DNA from: Methylobacterium brachythecii
GTDB taxonomy: Bacteria > Pseudomonadota > Alphaproteobacteria > Rhizobiales > Beijerinckiaceae
Assembly: GCF_014196345.1 (NCBI RefSeq)
Contig: NZ_JACIDN010000002.1
Coordinates: 558,001 to 622,000, forward strand
Reading direction: 5' to 3'
Length of the DNA stretch: 64,000 nucleotides
Below are positions 16,556 through 25,682 of this stretch, piece after piece; positions within the stretch are counted from its first letter, which is position 1, and each line of letters begins with the position of its first letter. The translations under genes were made by a program, and so were the position numbers. Below the pieces are notes generated by a model. That model saw only the letters and a list, made by a program, of their open reading frames with translations, was not told the origin of the DNA and ran no database searches.

Positions 16556-18178
16556 TCAGGCGGTCCCGTCGCGCAGCTGCCGCCGGATGATCTTGCCGGT
16601 GGTGGTCATCGGCAACGCATCCAGGAATTCGACCTCGCGCGGATATTCGTGCGCCGACAGGTTTTTCCGTCCGAAGGCCTGGATCTCGGCCGCCAGTTCC
16701 GACGTCGGCGCGAAGCCCTCGCGTAACACCACGAAAGCCTTCACGATCTCGGTGCGCAGCGGGTCGGGCTTGCCCACGGCGGCGGCCAGCGCCACGGCCG
16801 GGTGGCGCAGCAGGCAATCCTCGATCTCGGTCGGTCCGATCCGGTAGGCGGCCGAGGTGATGAGGTCGTCGTCGCGCCCGACGAAGTGGATGTAGCCATC
16901 CGCGTCGCGCCGGGCGGTATCGCCGGTCATCCACCAGCCGTCGCGAAACTTCTTCGCGGTGGCCTCGGGCTGGCGCCAATAGCCGAGGAACAGCACCGGG
17001 TCGGGCGCCTTCACCGCGATCTCGCCGGTCTCGCCGGCCCTGGCCTCGCTGCCATCCTCGCGCAGCACGGCGACGCGGTGACCCGGCACCGGCTTGCCGG
17101 TGGAGCCGGGCCGCGCGACGCCGGCGCGGGCGCAGGAGGCGAGGACGAGGTTGCACTCGGTCTGGCCGTAGGCCTCGCCGATGGTGAGCCCGAGGGCATC
17201 CCGCGCCCAGGCGAAGGTTTCCGGCCCCAGGGCTTCGCCGGCCGAGGCGACGTTGCGCAAGGCGGACAGGTCGAAGCGTTCGCGGGGTTTTTCCAACCCT
17301 CGCAGCATCCGCAAGGCCGTCGGCGGCAGGAAGACGTTGGTGACGCCAAGATCGGCGATGAGCCCGAAGGCCGCCTCCGGCTCGAAGCGACCAAGGGGCC
17401 GCGCCACCACGGGCATGCCCCGGCGCAGCGAGGGCATCAGCACGTTGAGCAGGCCGCCGGCCCATGCCCAGTCGGACGGCGTCCACATCAGGCCGCCGCC
17501 CTCCTCGGGGAAGTCGTGCATCATCGACCAGCCCGGCAGGTGGCCCAGCAGCACACGATGGCCGTGCAGCGCACCCTTGGCGAGCCCCGTCGTGCCCGAG
17601 GTGTAGATCATCAGGGCTGGATCGTCGGGTCCGGTCTCGCGGGTCGCGAACTCCGCAGAGGCCCCGGCGAGAACCTGCGGGAGGCCCTCGGCCGGGCCGC
17701 AGGGGCCGTCGGCCGAGAGGAACACGGTGAGATCCGGCAGCGCCGCCCGGATGGGCTCCAGCTTGGCGAGGCCGGCGGCGTTGGTGACGATGGCCCGCGC
17801 GCCGGAATCCGTGAGCCGGTAGCGCAGCGCTTCCGCACCGAACAGCCCAGCCAGCGGCAGGGCGATGGCGCCGAGCCGATAGGCTGCGAGATGCGCCACC
17901 ACCACGGCCGAGGATTGCGGCAGCAGCACCGCGACGCGGTCTCCGGGCCCGATGCCGCGCGCGGCGAGCGCGTTCGCAAGGCGGTTGGACTCGTCCCGCA
18001 GACGCCCGTAGCTCACAGGCGCCGCAACGCCCTCCGCCGAGACCTCCAGGATCGCCGGGCGGTCCGGCTCGGACAGGGCCCAGCGATCGCAGACGTCGGC
18101 CGCGATGTTGTAGCGATCGGGGATGTCCCAGGAGAACCCGGCGACGAGCGCCGCATAGTCGGTTGCGGGTTTCAGCAC
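16556..18178 (-). CDS. AMP-dependent acyl-CoA synthetase (acetyl/medium-chain type)
   Basis: 540 residues of the acyl-adenylate-forming family. Visible motifs are the P-loop YTSGTTGLAKGALHGH near residue 190, EAYGQTEC near residue 335, MTGDTARRD near residue 418, and the C-terminal catalytic-Lys region TTTGKIIRRQLRD near residue 525. It ligates CoA to acetate or a medium/aromatic carboxylate with ATP going to AMP and PPi. The start is GTG at 18178; an upstream extension is Arg-rich and not family-like. It follows the nitroreductase gene by 38 bp, suggesting co-transcription. The substrate is not resolved. The protein could recapture acetate made by the predicted sulfonate pathway, but that is speculation. 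Confidence 0.83.
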   Translation of the reverse strand: MLKPATDYAALVAGFSWDIPDRYNIAADVCDRWALSEPDRPAILEVSAEGVAAPVSYGRLRDESNRLANALAARGIGPGDRVAVLLPQSSAVVVAHLAAYRLGAIALPLAGLFGAEALRYRLTDSGARAIVTNAAGLAKLEPIRAALPDLTVFLSADGPCGPAEGLPQVLAGASAEFATRETGPDDPALMIYTSGTTGLAKGALHGHRVLLGHLPGWSMMHDFPEEGGGLMWTPSDWAWAGGLLNVLMPSLRRGMPVVARPLGRFEPEAAFGLIADLGVTNVFLPPTALRMLRGLEKPRERFDLSALRNVASAGEALGPETFAWARDALGLTIGEAYGQTECNLVLASCARAGVARPGSTGKPVPGHRVAVLREDGSEARAGETGEIAVKAPDPVLFLGYWRQPEATAKKFRDGWWMTGDTARRDADGYIHFVGRDDDLITSAAYRIGPTEIEDCLLRHPAVALAAAVGKPDPLRTEIVKAFVVLREGFAPTSELAAEIQAFGRKNLSAHEYPREVEFLDALPMTTTGKIIRRQLRDGTA

Positions 18179-18216
18179 GTGCGTCGGGCTCTTGGGGCAG
18201 GCTCTCGGGATCGGTC

Positions 18217-18816
18217 TCAGGCGTCTCGGGGCGGGAAGCCGCCCTTGAAGGCGAAGTCGGTGACGGGGCGCCGGGCATTCGGCGTCTCGCGCCCGCGCTG
18301 CTCCTCGGTGAGGCCGTCATGCGGGGTCTTGCGGCCGATGGCGATGGCCGCCTCGATGCGATGATCGGCCGGCAGATCCAGCACCTTGGGGGCGCGCTCG
18401 TGATCGAAACCGACCATGCCGTGAGCGTACCAGCCCTGCCGGACCGCCTGCAGCGCCAGGCTCTGCCAAGCCGCGCCGGCATCGAAGGAGTGGCTGTAGG
18501 ACGGCTTGATCTCGCCCCCGACCTTCATGTTCTTGTTGGAGGCGAGGAACAGGATCGCGCCGGTATCCTGCACCCATTTCTGGTTGCCGGGCACGAGCAG
18601 GTCGAAGAAGGTCTGCCACTCGGGCGTGTCGCGCAGGGCATAGACGAAGCGCCAGGGCTGAGAATTGTAGGAGGACGGCGACCAGCGCGCGGCCTCCAGC
18701 ATCCGGAACAGCTCGGATTCCGGCAAGGCCTCGCCGGTGAAGGCACGGGGCGACCAGCGCTCGGTAAAGAGCGGATCGATGTCGTGGTCGGCTTGGCGCG
18801 GGTTCGGCTCTGTCAC
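18217..18816 (-). CDS. Nitroreductase family protein
   Basis: 199 residues of the flavin nitroreductase superfamily. RWSPRAFTGEALPESELFRMLEAARWSPSSYNSQPWRF (residues 20-56) carries the FMN phosphate contacts and the usual S-x-x-N-x-Q-P-W motif. GAAWQSLALQAVRQGWYAHGM near residue 122 is the central helix, and the C-terminus holds AIAIGRKTP. Such NAD(P)H enzymes reduce nitro groups, quinones or enals in the cytosol. It starts with GTG at 18816, ten bases after AGGAG; the open frame runs far upstream but that part is a shadow of the enoyl-CoA hydratase gene. It is upstream of the acyl-CoA synthetase in the same orientation. Confidence 0.85.
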   Translation of the reverse strand: MTEPNPRQADHDIDPLFTERWSPRAFTGEALPESELFRMLEAARWSPSSYNSQPWRFVYALRDTPEWQTFFDLLVPGNQKWVQDTGAILFLASNKNMKVGGEIKPSYSHSFDAGAAWQSLALQAVRQGWYAHGMVGFDHERAPKVLDLPADHRIEAAIAIGRKTPHDGLTEEQRGRETPNARRPVTDFAFKGGFPPRDA

Positions 18817-18963
18817 GAGATGATGTCTCCTGGGCAGTGGCTGATGGCCCCCTATGCCACGGAGGGCGCCGGCTCGACAGGGGCACTTTCGGCGGGGTCC
18901 CTTGCCCTCGGCCGCGGGGTGCCGGAGAGTCGGAACGAACGCAATCGACCGAGACGAAGCCCG

Positions 18964-19752
18964 ATGACCAATGCCGCGGAAGCCCTCGTCCTCCGCTCGG
19001 ACCGAGACGGGGTCGCGACCCTGGTGCTCAATCGCCCGAAGGCGCGCAACGCCCTCTCGGTCGCCATGCTCGAGGCCCTGCGCGATACCTTCGAGAGCCT
19101 CGCGACCGACGACGGCATCGGCGCCGTGGTGCTCGCCGCAGAGGGGCCGGCCTTCTGCGCCGGCCACGACCTCAAGGAGATGACCGCGTTTCGCACCGAC
19201 GCCGACAAGGGTGCGGCGCGGTTCGCCCGGCTGTTCGACCTCTGCTCGGCGGTGATGATGGCGATCCCCTCCCTGCCGCAGCCGGTCGTCGCGGCGGTGG
19301 AGGGCATCGCCACTGCGGCCGGATGCCAGCTCGTGGCCTCCTGCGACCTCGCCATCGCCGGGGCGGAGGCGCGTTTCGCCACGCCGGGCGTGCAGATCGG
19401 TCTGTTCTGCTCCACGCCGATGGTGGCGCTCTCGCGCAACCTCTCCCGGAAGGCAGCGATGCACATGCTGCTGACGGCGGATCTCGCCGACGCGGCCGAG
19501 GCCAAGGCGCTCGGGCTCGTCAACGACGTGGCGGCGACAGGGAGCGCACTGGCGGCCGCGCAGGAGCTGGCCGCGGGGATCGCCCGGCGCAGCGCCTATA
19601 CCGTCCGTGTCGGCAAGCGCGCCTTCTACGAGCAGTTGGAGATGCCGCTGGCGCAGGCCTACGCCCATGCCGGCCGGGTGATGACCGAGAACATGCTCGC
19701 GCGCTCGGCGGAAGAGGGCATCGACGCCTTCCTGAACAAGCGGACGCGTTGA
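18964..19752 (+). CDS. Enoyl-CoA hydratase/isomerase family protein
   Basis: 262 residues of the crotonase fold. ATLVLNRPKARNALS near residue 20 is the N-terminal signature, FCAGHDLKEM near residue 64 is the first oxyanion-hole segment, and a segment beginning VAAVEGIATAAGCQLVASCD near residue 110 is the second. It probably hydrates or isomerises enoyl-CoA thioesters. At the position of the second catalytic Glu of classic hydratases the local sequence is FATPGVQIGLF, without the usual GxxPEAG-like Glu; a non-hydratase crotonase activity is therefore possible. It is divergent from the nitroreductase/acyl-CoA synthetase pair. Confidence 0.82.
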   Translation: MTNAAEALVLRSDRDGVATLVLNRPKARNALSVAMLEALRDTFESLATDDGIGAVVLAAEGPAFCAGHDLKEMTAFRTDADKGAARFARLFDLCSAVMMAIPSLPQPVVAAVEGIATAAGCQLVASCDLAIAGAEARFATPGVQIGLFCSTPMVALSRNLSRKAAMHMLLTADLADAAEAKALGLVNDVAATGSALAAAQELAAGIARRSAYTVRVGKRAFYEQLEMPLAQAYAHAGRVMTENMLARSAEEGIDAFLNKRTR

Positions 19753-19858
19753 GCCCGTCCCTGTCACCGGCTCCGCCGCGCGCTAGCTTCGTCCGCGATT
19801 GCGGCTCTGCACGGCCGCGCTGCCTTTCTCATGACACCAGGGGACGAAACCTGCGCGC

Positions 19859-20665
19859 ATGATTCGACGCCTTCGCCGCCGTGAGACCGATCCCGCGCCT
19901 TCCGGCGTCATGAACCCGCCGTTTCCCCCGGGAACGCGGAAGATCGTCAGTTGGAATCTGTTGCGTCGGACCGGTGCGGCCGTGGACTGCATCGTCGCCC
20001 TCGTCGAGCGTGAAAAGCCCGACCTCGTGCTGATGCAGGAGGCGACGGAGGGCATCGCCGCGATCACCGAGCGCATCGGCGGCCACTTCGCCCGCGCACC
20101 GCTGCCGGGACGCATCCACGGCCCGGCGATCTGGAGTTGCGCTCCCTGGGAGACGCCGCCGGAGGTGGTTACGCTGCCCGCCGGGATCATCGTCGACCGG
20201 GTCTGCCAGATCCTCGATCTCGGCGAGTTCGGCATCGCCAACGTGCATCTCTCGCATGGGCAGATGATGAACCGGCGCCAGCTTCGGCGGATCGAGCAGC
20301 ACCTGCCGGCCCGGGCGGCGGTGCTCGGCGACTACAACATCGTCGGCCCGGCCCTGCTCCCCGGCTTCCGCGACGTCGGCCCGCGCCGGCCGACCCATGC
20401 CATGGCCGGGGTCGCTCCGTTGCGCCTCGACCGCTGCCTGGTGCGCGGCCTCGCCTGCCATGGTCACGGGGTGCTGCCGCGCGGGCTCTCGGACCATCGT
20501 CCGATCGTGGTGCATCTCGCCCCCGCCACCGAGGACGCGCCGCAGAACCGGCGGATCAGAGATATGGCAGCAGCAGTCGCACGGCTGCGTCGCGAAGGCG
20601 GACGGGCAATGCGCGGGCGTCGAGATCGGCGAGAGTCAGCCGAGCCGCCTGCTTCGATCGGATGA
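19859..20665 (+). CDS. Endonuclease/exonuclease/phosphatase (EEP) family protein
   Basis: 268 residues with the EEP metal-dependent hydrolase motifs in order: VSWNLLR near residue 30, LMQEATEG near residue 58 (metal Glu), NVHLSHGQ near residue 128, GDYNIVG near residue 158, and LSDHRPIVVHL near residue 210 (catalytic Asp-His). The family includes DNases, phosphodiesterases and sphingomyelinases. The last ~37 residues (Arg-rich, after NRRIRDMAAA) lie past the family domain and overlap the 3' end of the convergent cardiolipin synthase gene by 110 bases. Location is probably cytosolic, as no signal peptide is seen. Confidence 0.77.
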   Translation: MIRRLRRRETDPAPSGVMNPPFPPGTRKIVSWNLLRRTGAAVDCIVALVEREKPDLVLMQEATEGIAAITERIGGHFARAPLPGRIHGPAIWSCAPWETPPEVVTLPAGIIVDRVCQILDLGEFGIANVHLSHGQMMNRRQLRRIEQHLPARAAVLGDYNIVGPALLPGFRDVGPRRPTHAMAGVAPLRLDRCLVRGLACHGHGVLPRGLSDHRPIVVHLAPATEDAPQNRRIRDMAAAVARLRREGGRAMRGRRDRRESAEPPASIG

Positions 20666-21992
20666 AGTCGTCGAGGCGCCCCGCGAGCGCCTCGTCGTAG
20701 ACCTCGACGTTCAGCTCGAAATTCAGCCGGAAGCTGCGCGAATCCCAGTTCGCGCTGCCGATGAAACTCCAGCACCGGTCGATCACCAGCGCCTTGGAGT
20801 GGTCGAAGGGTGGCTCGTCGAGCCAGATCCTGACGCCGGAATCGAGCAGCGGCGCCACATGCGCCCGCATGGCGTAGTCGACGAAATGGTGATCGCTGCG
20901 GCGGGGCACCACGATGTTCACCGAGATGCCTCGGGCTGCAGCAAGGCAGAGCGCATTGGTGATCAGCTCGTTCGGCAGGAAATAGGGCGTCGCCAGGCGG
21001 ATCGACGAGCGGGCGCAAGAGATCGCTTGCAGGATCACGGTGGCGATCTTTTCGATGTCCGCGTCCGGCCCGGAGGTCACGACCCGCGCCGTCAGGCTAC
21101 CGACCGGCGCCAGGGTCGGCAGCCAGCGCTCGCCCTCCAGCTCCTCGCCCGCAACGAAGGCCCAGTCGGCTGCGAAGGCCTGGGCGAATTGCTCGACCAC
21201 CGGCCCCTCGATCCGGAAATGCGTGTCGCGGATCGGCCAGACCGGCTTCGAGGCGAGCCGGTTGCCGTCGGAGATGTTGACGCCACCGGTGAAAGCGAGG
21301 GCGCCGTCAACGATCAGCAGCTTCTTGTGCGAGCGCAGATTGAGGAACGGCATCCGCCAGGGCAACGCCGAGTGCATGAACAACCCGGCCGGTACGCCGG
21401 CATTAGTCAGGTGCCGCCAGGCCGCGGGGCGAAAGTAGCCGCTGCCGATGCCGTCGATGATGACGCGGACCTCGGCCCCGCGCGCCTTGGCGGCGACCAG
21501 CGCCGCGATGAAGGCTTTGCCGATCTTGTCGTCGCGAAAGATGTAGCTCGACAGCGCGACGCTGGTGCGCGCGCTCTCGATCGCCGCGAGCATGGCTGGA
21601 TAGGCCTCGTCGCCGTTGCGATAGACCGTGATGGCCGTGCCGGCGACGGTGGGCAGGCCGGTGATCGCGCGCACCGCCAAGTCGAGGGCCGCGTAGGTCT
21701 CCGGTACGGCGGCGGTCGGCTGCGGTGTGTCGTCGACCTGCTGTGAGGGCTTGCGCTTGAGCTTACGCGCCCGCCGTTCGACCCGATTGATGCCGAGGAT
21801 CAGGTAGAACGCGCTCCCAAAGACAGGCGCCAGCCAGGCGAGCCCGATCCAGCCGATCGCCGCGCCGACTACGCGCTTCCTGAGCAGCACGTGCACGGTG
21901 ACGGCAACCGACAGGACGAGTCCGAGCAGGGCGAGCACGTCCGAACGCACGGACGCGGTCGCGGCGAGCCATCGATAGAGGGCTTCTTCCAA
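20556..21992 (-). CDS. cls: Cardiolipin synthase (phospholipase D family)
   Basis: 478 residues. Two N-terminal transmembrane helices (about 17-35 and 43-66) are followed by two HxKx4D motifs: HKKLLIVDGALAFTGGVNI near residue 220 and HSKALVIDRCWSFIGSANWDSRS near residue 397. This is the architecture of bacterial Cls, which condenses two phosphatidylglycerol molecules into cardiolipin at the inner membrane. The 3' end overlaps that of the EEP gene on the other strand. The gene appears monocistronic. Confidence 0.9.
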   Translation of the reverse strand: MEEALYRWLAATASVRSDVLALLGLVLSVAVTVHVLLRKRVVGAAIGWIGLAWLAPVFGSAFYLILGINRVERRARKLKRKPSQQVDDTPQPTAAVPETYAALDLAVRAITGLPTVAGTAITVYRNGDEAYPAMLAAIESARTSVALSSYIFRDDKIGKAFIAALVAAKARGAEVRVIIDGIGSGYFRPAAWRHLTNAGVPAGLFMHSALPWRMPFLNLRSHKKLLIVDGALAFTGGVNISDGNRLASKPVWPIRDTHFRIEGPVVEQFAQAFAADWAFVAGEELEGERWLPTLAPVGSLTARVVTSGPDADIEKIATVILQAISCARSSIRLATPYFLPNELITNALCLAAARGISVNIVVPRRSDHHFVDYAMRAHVAPLLDSGVRIWLDEPPFDHSKALVIDRCWSFIGSANWDSRSFRLNFELNVEVYDEALAGRLDDFIRSKQAARLTLADLDARALPVRLRDAAVRLLLPYL

Positions 21993-22095
21993 GGGGTGCG
22001 CTCAGTCCTGCCGGGGATTCGAGCCATACGGCAGCCGCAGACGGTGGGGAATAGATCGCGTCGGACCCGGCGAGTGATGCACCTCAAAAGCTGAA

Positions 22096-22117
22096 AGCCC
22101 CGCCGCGAGGCGAGGCT
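22096..22117 (-). terminator. Terminator downstream of the TonB receptor gene
   Basis: On the minus strand AGCCTCGCC-TCGC-GGCGGGGCT forms a 9-bp stem (one G-T pair) followed by TTCAGCTTTT. It is 27 bp past the receptor stop codon. Confidence 0.65.
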
Positions 22118-22143
22118 ACCATGGTCGGTCGGGATGAGGTTGC

Positions 22144-24462
22144 CTACCAGCGGTAGGTGAGCTGGCCGAACACCCGGCGGCGATACCCTTCGAAGATGTA
22201 ACCCTGGTAGAATGACGCCGAGTAGTAGCGGTGATCGAACAGGTTGGAAGCGTTCACCGAGAGCGAGGCACCGGTCCAGGCGGGATTGAGCTTCGCGAGA
22301 TCGTAGCTCAGCGTGGCATCCACCAGCGCATAGGACGGGATGTCGTCCTTGTTGGTCGAGTCGGTGCGCTGGCCGACGTAGCGAACACCGGCGCCAGCCC
22401 GCAGGCCGCCCAGGGCCGAAGACTGCGGGAAGCTGTAATCGGCGAACAGCGACAGCGTGTTGTTCGGTGCGTTGATCAGACGCTTGCCGACGAGCGTCGG
22501 GTCTTGAGGGTTCTTCGTCACCTCGGTGTTGAGATGGGCGTAGCCGAAGACGAGGTTGAAGCCTTCGAACAGGTTCGCCTTGGCCTCGAACTCGAAGCCC
22601 TTCGACGCGACTTCACCGGTCTGGATGAGGAAGCCCGGATGCAGCGGATCCTGCTGCGAGATGTTCGTCTGGGTGATCTCGAAATACGACGCCGTGTAGA
22701 TCTGGTTGGTACCGACGGGCTGCCACTTCACGCCGCCTTCGATCTGCTTGGCTTCACGAGGATCGAGAGCGGAGCCGTCGAAACGCGATCCTGCCTGTGG
22801 GTTGAACGAGGTCGAGTACGACACGTAGGGAACGATGCCCGAGTCGAATTCGTAACCGAGGCCGAGACGATAGCTCAGGGCCGAGAACTTCTGCCGAGAG
22901 GTCGTGTTGGTGTTGGTTGCAGCAAGGGCCAGCGGTATGAATGCGGGCGGGATCGGCAGACCTGCGACCCGCGGGAAGTTCTGGATCGTGTTGAGTTCCT
23001 GATCCACCCAATCGTTACGAACGCTTCCCGTGAAGATCAGGCCATTGAACTTCATTTGATCCTGGAAGTAGATACCAGTCTGCTGGATGGACTGGCGGCT
23101 CGCAACGTTCGTTGCATCCGGGAAATTCAGAGAAGCCCCGTAGACGGGGTTATACAGATCAACGAGGTAACGATACGGGCGATATCCCAGTGCCGTGAAG
23201 GCAGCGGTCGTCGTCGGCGGCAGACCGTTGACGAACTGACGATTGTCGCTGCGATGATAATCTTGGTAGTCGACACCTGCCACGACGTTGTGCTGGACAC
23301 CGAAGGTGTTGAACTGGCCTTCGACGTGGTTATCCGTCACGAGACCACGGCTTTGCTGGTCTCTCGCATACGGGAACGTCGCCAGGGAGAGTGCACCGGG
23401 CGGGGTGAACGAAGGGTCGACGCTGACGACGTTGTACTTCGCGTCGGTCTCGTAATACCGGAACGCCGAGTGGAACAGCCAGTTCTGCGCGAAGCTGTGA
23501 TCGAGGACGTAGCCGATCTCCTTGTTCTCAAGGAGGCCGGTATTGAAGTTGGGCTGACCGACGAAGACGTCGCGCTGGAACTGGCCCCTCGAGCTCGGGA
23601 GAATGGAGCCGATGATCGGCAGCGCCTGCTCAGAGCCACCGCCCCGGTACTCGGCGTATTTGGCCAGGACCGTCAGCGAGGTGTCGCTGTCGGGCTTCCA
23701 GGTGATCGACGGCGCGATGAAGGTGCGATCGTCCGGTGTATATTTCACCTGGCTGTCGGAGTTCCGGATCAGGCCGGTGATGCGGTAGGCGAATTGCGGC
23801 GCCCCCTCGACCGGGCCGGTCAGGTCGAACCCGGCCTGGATACGGTTGTAGCTACCACCCTGGAGGAAGACCTCGTTGGATCGGGTGAAGCTCGGCCGCT
23901 TCGACACGAGGTTGATGATGCCGCCCGGCTGCCCTTGGCCGTAGAGGACCGAGCTCGGCCCCTTGATGACGTCGATACGCTCGTAGGCGTAGGGCTCGAT
24001 GTTCTGGTCGAACGAGTTAAAGCCGTAGCGCAGGCCGTCCTGGTAGACGCTGTCGAAATTGACCGCGTTGAAGCCGCGCAAGCTGAAGGTCGGGCCACCC
24101 TGTCCGCCGGGATAATCGATCGCGTAGACGTTCGGCGTATAGGCCGTGGCGAGGTTGATGTCCTGCACGCCGCGGACATCGAGTTCTTCGCGGGTGATCA
24201 CGCTGACGGTGGCTGGCGTCTCGAGGATCGAATCGTTGCCCTTCATGCCCGCCGTGGAGCGCGTGGCGACGAAGCCGGCCGTGCCGAAGGTCGGCTGCTG
24301 GCCCTCGACCGAGATCTCGTCGAGGGTCGTCGACCCCGCCGGGGCGGCGCCCTGAGCGCGGGCCGAGACCAGACCGGAAAGCAGCGCGGCAGCGGCAACG
24401 CCTGCCAGCAATCCGCCATGAAGCCCGCAGCGTCCGAAGACGCTGTCTCGTGTGGTGCGCAT
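22144..24462 (-). CDS. TonB-dependent siderophore receptor
   Basis: 772 residues. A signal peptide ends near SARAQG (residue 36). The plug domain has ETPATVSVITREELD near residue 80, FSLRGFN near residue 126, and IDVIKGPSSVLYGQGQPGGIINLVSKRP near residue 165. The ~600-residue beta-barrel ends in FGQLTYRW with a terminal aromatic. The pattern fits FhuA/FpvA-type ferric-siderophore receptors of the outer membrane. There is no N-terminal STN signalling domain, so it is not a FecA-type transducer. An Irr-type palindrome is 99 bp upstream. No siderophore biosynthesis or ABC importer gene is adjacent, so a xenosiderophore is likely. Confidence 0.9.
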   Translation of the reverse strand: MRTTRDSVFGRCGLHGGLLAGVAAAALLSGLVSARAQGAAPAGSTTLDEISVEGQQPTFGTAGFVATRSTAGMKGNDSILETPATVSVITREELDVRGVQDINLATAYTPNVYAIDYPGGQGGPTFSLRGFNAVNFDSVYQDGLRYGFNSFDQNIEPYAYERIDVIKGPSSVLYGQGQPGGIINLVSKRPSFTRSNEVFLQGGSYNRIQAGFDLTGPVEGAPQFAYRITGLIRNSDSQVKYTPDDRTFIAPSITWKPDSDTSLTVLAKYAEYRGGGSEQALPIIGSILPSSRGQFQRDVFVGQPNFNTGLLENKEIGYVLDHSFAQNWLFHSAFRYYETDAKYNVVSVDPSFTPPGALSLATFPYARDQQSRGLVTDNHVEGQFNTFGVQHNVVAGVDYQDYHRSDNRQFVNGLPPTTTAAFTALGYRPYRYLVDLYNPVYGASLNFPDATNVASRQSIQQTGIYFQDQMKFNGLIFTGSVRNDWVDQELNTIQNFPRVAGLPIPPAFIPLALAATNTNTTSRQKFSALSYRLGLGYEFDSGIVPYVSYSTSFNPQAGSRFDGSALDPREAKQIEGGVKWQPVGTNQIYTASYFEITQTNISQQDPLHPGFLIQTGEVASKGFEFEAKANLFEGFNLVFGYAHLNTEVTKNPQDPTLVGKRLINAPNNTLSLFADYSFPQSSALGGLRAGAGVRYVGQRTDSTNKDDIPSYALVDATLSYDLAKLNPAWTGASLSVNASNLFDHRYYSASFYQGYIFEGYRRRVFGQLTYRW

Positions 24463-24560
24463 GATACCCCAAGCCCGTTCGTGTTCGCGACCCGCGGCGG
24501 CTTTCGCGCGGAGCTTGGCAAATTCAGTAATGTTGCCCGATATTTCTTCAATCGCGACTG

Positions 24561-24577
24561 TTTAGACGGGGTCTAAA
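24561..24577. promoter_or_regulatory. Irr-type iron control element (ICE-like box)
   Basis: TTTAGAC-GGG-GTCTAAA is a perfect 7-bp inverted repeat with a 3-base centre. From memory, the rhizobial Irr site (ICE) has the form TTTAGAA-N3-TTCTAAA; only the innermost symmetric pair differs. It lies 99 bp upstream of the siderophore receptor start. Confidence 0.55.
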
Positions 24578-24920
24578 AGACAGACCCGGTTCCATTCGGT
24601 CGCCTCACGTGGGCAATGGCCAAGCTATTGCCACGTCTTCGATCTTTGCCCGCTGCCGCTGGCCGGAGCCTGTCGGCAGCCGATTTTGCGGGCCACTTCG
24701 GCGCCGGTGCGCGTGTTGATTCTGCAACGCTTGGAACCGGGGCTAACCGACCCAACGGCGGTCAGCCAGCGTCGGCGTGCGAGCTGGCCGGCCATGACGG
24801 CATCCCAACGATCCGAACCAGCGCCTGAAACGACGGCCGCACCTCGGCACGCACCGGGGTTAGAGCTGTCCGGGGGCCGGCCCGGCACTGTGCCGAAGGC
24901 GACCGGCAGCAGCTCGCGCT
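24578..24920. other. Gene-free region between the TonB receptor and anti-sigma genes
   Basis: No ORF here has a convincing start, ribosome site or family pattern; the short frames present have the arbitrary composition of GC-rich shadow ORFs. The region probably holds part of the receptor promoter and the 3' end of the sigma/anti-sigma transcript. Confidence 0.4.
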
Positions 24921-25682
24921 CTACTTGGCCGAGAGCTGGCCCGCGGCCGCCGAGAGGCCGGCATCACCATGAGCGCCGCTGAGGGCGTAGGCGGTCTGGC
25001 CGTAACGCCAATAGGCGGTCGCGCCGTCGGCCGAGCGGGTCAGCCCGTCGGGGCCAGAGCCGCCGCCCGCCTTGCGGGTCGCAAACAACGAGAGATCGCC
25101 GAGATCTCCCGCATCGATCGCGATCTCCACACCCGTGCCGCTGCGCGAGGGGAAGACCTGGACGTCGCGCACGGACCAGCCTTCCGGCAGGCTCGGCAGC
25201 GAAAGCCCGGTGGCCGCTTCGAGATCTGCCCGGTCGTAGGCGGAGACCGCGCGTTGTGAGTGGGTCTTGGCGCGCACCAACACGGCCTGGCGTGCCTGCT
25301 GCGCCTCCTCGACCAGGGCGGGGTCGATGGTGGAGGCCTGGCTGTCCGGTACGCCGAAGGTACCGATCTCGGTATGCGCGAGCCAGCCGGCGCCGACGAG
25401 CACGGCGATGGCGGCCGCCCGGCGCAGACGCGCGCCGACCCGCTGCCAAGCCATCGACCGGTCGAGCCGGCGCGCTCCGGTGCGCAGCCGCTCCGGGCCG
25501 GGCCCCGGCATGCTCGCATAAATCTCGCGCAGAGCGTCGCGGTCGCGCAGGTCGGCCATCACCCGCGCCGCATCCTCGGGATGCTTCGCCAAATGGCTCT
25601 CGACCTCCAGCCGCCGCATCGCGCCGAGCTCGTCGTCGACATACGCCGCGAGATCGCTTTCCGTGATCGGGTCGATCATCAC
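24921..25682 (-). CDS. Membrane anti-sigma factor
   Basis: 253 residues. The N-terminal ~75 residues (ITESDLAAYVDDELGAMRRLEVESHLAKHP and the following helix) match the anti-sigma domain of ECF systems, although the zinc-ligand HxxxCxxC pattern is absent. A hydrophobic segment (AAAIAVLVGAGWLAH, about residues 88-103) is the probable single membrane span, followed by a ~150-residue periplasmic part. It lies 153 bp downstream of an ECF sigma gene on the same strand and is its likely cognate inhibitor. The signal sensed cannot be read from the sequence. Confidence 0.75.
   Translation of the reverse strand: MMIDPITESDLAAYVDDELGAMRRLEVESHLAKHPEDAARVMADLRDRDALREIYASMPGPGPERLRTGARRLDRSMAWQRVGARLRRAAAIAVLVGAGWLAHTEIGTFGVPDSQASTIDPALVEEAQQARQAVLVRAKTHSQRAVSAYDRADLEAATGLSLPSLPEGWSVRDVQVFPSRSGTGVEIAIDAGDLGDLSLFATRKAGGGSGPDGLTRSADGATAYWRYGQTAYALSGAHGDAGLSAAAGQLSAK

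Noticed and set aside
22231..24576. 781-codon open frame opposite the TonB receptor
   Set aside because: The receptor on the minus strand has a signal peptide, plug and barrel motifs; the plus-strand product has no family pattern and covers the Irr-like box.
24578..24920. Short ORFs in the gene-free stretch before the anti-sigma stop
   Set aside because: None has a Shine-Dalgarno, a recognisable domain or composition different from random GC-rich frames.
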